Shown here one piece after another: positions 14,221-16,423 of a stretch of DNA of 16,423 nt (the first letter of the stretch is position 1; each line of letters begins with the position of its first letter). The stretch is from Clostridium sp. UBA5530. Lineage in GTDB: Bacteria; Bacillota; Clostridia; Clostridiales; Clostridiaceae. The notes under the pieces are model-generated. The model did not search any database. It was not told the origin of the DNA and was given only the letters and a program-made list of their open reading frames with translations. The stretch spans positions 41,338 to 57,760 of the forward strand of contig DINW01000025.1 in assembly GCA_002423705.1 (NCBI GenBank), in the 5' to 3' direction. The position numbers and the translations under genes are program-made.

Positions 14221-14838
14221 ATGAAGAAGAAAAAATTTGCTTTAGTAATAGCCTGTATATGTATAACATTAGTTGGGTGTAAAAGTCCTGAAGCTGCTAA
14301 TGAGGAAAAAAAGGAAGAAGATACTTACACCATAGAATCTGCACAGGCAAACCCTGTACAGTTAGGAAAAGGTGGTAAAGTAGGTGATTGGGAAATATGT
14401 ATCTCATCTGTGCAAGAAACACAAAAAGTCATTTGTCCTAAACATAAACTTCCTGAGGAGGACAAGAAAATATTGAAGGAAAACTATAACATTGACTATG
14501 ACAAGAAAGACTCTCCTACTTATGTAACAAATGAAAAATTTATAATAGTAGATATGGTTTTGAAAAACATAGGAAGTGATCCAATGACCTATAAACAAGG
14601 GGATTTTATGGTTAAAGATACAAAGACACAAAGATATAGCTGGGACCAGACGTTTCTTCTAACCTCTTTAAACGGATTAGACTGGTACGAAACCAAAGAC
14701 AATCCTATATCACCAGGACAAAGCGTAAAGTTTATATATGCATGTGAAGTGTCTGCAGAGGCAAAGTTAGATGATTTATTGTTAGAAAGCAGCAATAAAA
14801 CTAGTAAAGATAGATACACCTACTTTAAATTAAAATAA
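14221..14838 (+). CDS. DUF4352-like lipoprotein
   Basis: This 205-residue protein has a basic start (MKKKKF), a hydrophobic helix and the lipobox LVGC with Cys20 lipidated. A charged linker (NEEKKEEDTYT) follows. The rest fits the immunoglobulin-like DUF4352 fold: KVGDWEICISSVQET, then KFIIVDMVLKNIGSDPMTYKQGDFMVKD and ISPGQSVKFIYACEVS. Such proteins are surface-anchored and often sit with secretion or stress genes; no activity is known. An insert at about 72-100 (PKHKLPEEDKKILKENYNID) is longer than I would expect. AAAGGAG lies before the ATG. It is monocistronic, with terminators on both sides. The 160 bp upstream is AT-rich with an AAACTT/AAGTTT dyad near 14173-14197 but no certain promoter. 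Confidence 0.75.
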   Translation: MKKKKFALVIACICITLVGCKSPEAANEEKKEEDTYTIESAQANPVQLGKGGKVGDWEICISSVQETQKVICPKHKLPEEDKKILKENYNIDYDKKDSPTYVTNEKFIIVDMVLKNIGSDPMTYKQGDFMVKDTKTQRYSWDQTFLLTSLNGLDWYETKDNPISPGQSVKFIYACEVSAEAKLDDLLLESSNKTSKDRYTYFKLK

Positions 14839-14873
14839 TAAGGCTAGGGAGTTAAACAGGCAGATATGAGACA

Positions 14874-14917
14874 AAAAAAGAACAGATGGATATTTTTAAT
14901 ATACTCTGTTCTTTTTT
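14874..14917. terminator. Bidirectional terminator between convergent genes
   Basis: AAAAAAGAACAGA (14874-14886) and TCTGTTCTTTTTT (14905-14917) form a perfect 13-bp stem, with further AT pairing inside the loop. A and T flanks suit both the lipoprotein (+) and the F420-ligase-like gene (-). Confidence 0.92.
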
Positions 14918-14935
14918 GTAATATTTATTTTTTAG

Positions 14936-16129
14936 CTACTCATTAGCAAAATTATCAAAATACCCTTGAATGAATATTATAGGAGTTCCTTTATCTCCGC
15001 TTCCTGAAGTTAAGTCACAAAGAGATCCTATTAAGTCAGTAAGACGTCTAGGAGTAGTTCCTTGTGAAACCATGTTACCAGTAAGGTCTGAATCTTTCTT
15101 GGTGATGTATTCAGATATAGCAGCCTTTAGTTCCTCCCCCTTTAAGTGAGCAAAATTATTATCTGCTAGATATTTTAATTTTACTTCATTAGGTTGTCCT
15201 TCTAATCCCTCAGTGTAACCAGGAGACACTACAGGATCCGCTAATTCCCATATCTTACCTGCAGGATCTTTGAAAGCTCCGTCGCCATACACAAGAACTT
15301 CTACTTTCTTACCAGTCTTGTCCATCATTATTTTTTGTACAGATTCAGCAAAGGCTTTAGATTCACGAGGGAAAAGCTTAATAGTTTCTTCAGTAGCTTT
15401 ATTTGAACCTAAAAGACCATATTCATTGTTAAAACCACTTCCATTAACAGAAGAAGTTAATATATCATCTAATGAAAACACCTTTTCAGCTCCAGCGGCT
15501 TTAAGCAATCTTTTAGTTCTTTGTCTTGTGTGAATATCACAATTTAGGACATTCTTAGTATAATTTAATATTGTACGAGGATCATTGGCGAATATTACCT
15601 CAACCTCTGCGCCTTCTTCTCTGATTAAAGAGCTATAATATTCTATATAATCTACTCCAGTAAATTGATGTTTTTCATATCCAAAAAGTTCTCTATACTT
15701 ATTTTCACTAAGAACATCAGTCCAAGGATTTATTCCTTTTTCATCTAATTGATCTAAAGAAATTAGATGATTTCCAACTTCATCAGAAGGGTAACTTAGC
15801 ATAAGATAAACTTTTTTAACTCCTCTAGCAATACCACGTAAGCATATAGCAAAACGGTTACGACTTAAAATTGGAAATATAACGGCTATTTCATCACTTT
15901 GGAACTTATTCTTTATATCATTAGCTATATCATCAACTTTAGCGTAATTTCCTTGGGCTCTAGCCACAACGGCTTCTGTTACGCCAATTATGTCACTATC
16001 ATTTATGTTGAAATTTTCTGCCTTTGAAGCATCTAAAACAGCATCTACCACCATATTTGCAAGGTCATCACCTTGTCTAATGATTCCTGTTCTAATACCT
16101 CTTGAAATTGCACCTACTGTTCTTGACAT
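14936..16129 (-). CDS. Coenzyme F420-0:L-glutamate ligase-like protein (CofE superfamily)
   Basis: This 397-residue protein resembles the F420_ligase (CofE/FbiB N-terminal) family. IIRQGDDLANMVVDAV, DSDIIGVTEAVVARAQGNYA and the later KVEVLVYGDGAFKDPAGKIW and GDKGTPIIFIQGYFDN match the CofE GDDL, nucleotide/metal-binding and C-terminal GIPAVVVRG regions. CofE adds glutamate to F420-0 using GTP. This protein is longer than archaeal CofE (about 250 residues) because of a central insert with YIEYYSSLI and CDIHTRQRTKRLLKAAGAEK. Clostridia are not known to make F420, and no other F420 gene is here, so the true substrate is unknown; an amide or peptide ligation is inference. AAAGGTGG lies before the ATG. 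The gene is divergent from a LysR-type regulator, its likely controller. Confidence 0.8.
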   Translation of the reverse strand: MSRTVGAISRGIRTGIIRQGDDLANMVVDAVLDASKAENFNINDSDIIGVTEAVVARAQGNYAKVDDIANDIKNKFQSDEIAVIFPILSRNRFAICLRGIARGVKKVYLMLSYPSDEVGNHLISLDQLDEKGINPWTDVLSENKYRELFGYEKHQFTGVDYIEYYSSLIREEGAEVEVIFANDPRTILNYTKNVLNCDIHTRQRTKRLLKAAGAEKVFSLDDILTSSVNGSGFNNEYGLLGSNKATEETIKLFPRESKAFAESVQKIMMDKTGKKVEVLVYGDGAFKDPAGKIWELADPVVSPGYTEGLEGQPNEVKLKYLADNNFAHLKGEELKAAISEYITKKDSDLTGNMVSQGTTPRRLTDLIGSLCDLTSGSGDKGTPIIFIQGYFDNFANE

Positions 16130-16147
16130 TTAAATTCCACCTTTACA

Positions 16148-16193
16148 TTGAATTTTACAATATCATTATATGATATAATTAGATATAAGTAAA
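16148..16193. promoter_or_regulatory. Divergent overlapping promoters sharing one dyad
   Basis: A 17-bp perfect dyad, ATATCA-TTATA-TGATAT (16160-16176), contains or overlaps both -10 elements. Leftward, TTTACT (16193-16188, minus) and TATAAT (16170-16165) are 17 bp apart. Rightward, TGATATAAT (16171-16179) is an extended -10. T-N11-A spacing typical of LysR sites is present inside the dyad (T16161, A16173). One regulator dimer could control both genes. Confidence 0.6.
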
Positions 16194-16230
16194 ATTACTA
16201 TTAATTATCTTAGATATAAGGAGAACTTAT

Positions 16231-16423
16231 ATGAATATAAATTTAGATCTTTATAAAATCTTTAGGACTGTTGCAGAGAAGCAATCTTTTTCTGCCGCAG
16301 CAAAGGAACTATATATATCTCAGCCAGCCATTAGTCAGGCAATGAACCAGCTAGAAAGTCAGTTGGAAGTGGCACTTTTTATAAGAACTTCTAGAGGGGT
16401 TAGACTTACCAACGAAGGTAAGA
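16231..16423 (+). CDS. LysR-type transcriptional regulator (5' end only)
   Basis: The window ends after 64 codons. They encode the N-terminal winged helix-turn-helix of a LysR-type regulator: LYKIFRTVAEKQSFSAAAKE, then LYISQPAISQAMNQLESQL as the recognition helix region, then FIRTSRGVRLTNEGK as the wing. The ligand-binding domain lies outside, so the effector cannot be guessed. AAGGAG sits about 8 bases before the ATG. It is divergent from the F420-ligase-like gene with 101 bp between the starts, the classic arrangement in which a LysR regulator controls its neighbour and itself. Confidence 0.93.
   Translation, partial: MNINLDLYKIFRTVAEKQSFSAAAKELYISQPAISQAMNQLESQLEVALFIRTSRGVRLTNEGK

Overview
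The window is low-GC Firmicute DNA, most like a Clostridium or close relative. The evidence is strong AGGAGG-type ribosome binding sites, AT-rich codon use, intrinsic terminators after nearly every unit, a SAM-I riboswitch, a threonine T-box, and a monomeric [FeFe]-hydrogenase next to thrS and glpK. I see no phage, transposon or CRISPR array. Species cannot be fixed from the sequence alone.

Layout. Positions 1-72 hold the 3' end of a tRNA-Gly and its terminator. Positions 156-1096 hold a DUF2975 membrane protein and a small Cro-type repressor in one operon with a near-consensus promoter. Positions 1100-1395 are non-coding or degenerate, with nested inverted repeats. Positions 1396-2037 encode a single-domain LUD protein. 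Positions 2291-4033 encode two tandem YitT-family membrane proteins, closed by a bidirectional terminator. On the minus strand follow an S41-like lipoprotein (4075-5235) and the methionine ABC importer metN-metI-metQ (7810 down to 5383). That operon is preceded by a complete SAM-I riboswitch and a perfect TTGACA-17-TATAAT promoter.

From 8232 the plus strand carries a promoter, a T-box leader with an ACC (Thr) specifier, and thrS (8660-10573). Next are an unusual [FeFe]-hydrogenase-like protein (10687-12264), then glpK (12493-13983) behind a promoter with a cre-like box and a leader terminator, then a DUF4352-like lipoprotein (14221-14838). The window ends with a minus-strand F420-0:glutamate-ligase-like gene (14936-16129) and the divergent 5' end of a LysR-type regulator (16231 onward). 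Their promoters share one dyad.

Most genes are housekeeping or metabolic: methionine uptake sensed through SAM, threonyl-tRNA synthesis sensed through uncharged tRNA-Thr, and glycerol phosphorylation under probable catabolite control. The most unusual item is the hydrogenase-like protein. It keeps all four H-cluster cysteine ligands but has Ala at the proton-relay Cys, Glu and Thr at two conserved Met positions, and a second dicluster ferredoxin module inserted before the C-terminal small-subunit-like segment. A 13-bp perfect inverted repeat sits at its promoter. The second is the F420-ligase-like gene in a bacterial type not known to make F420. I found no clear novel multi-gene system.
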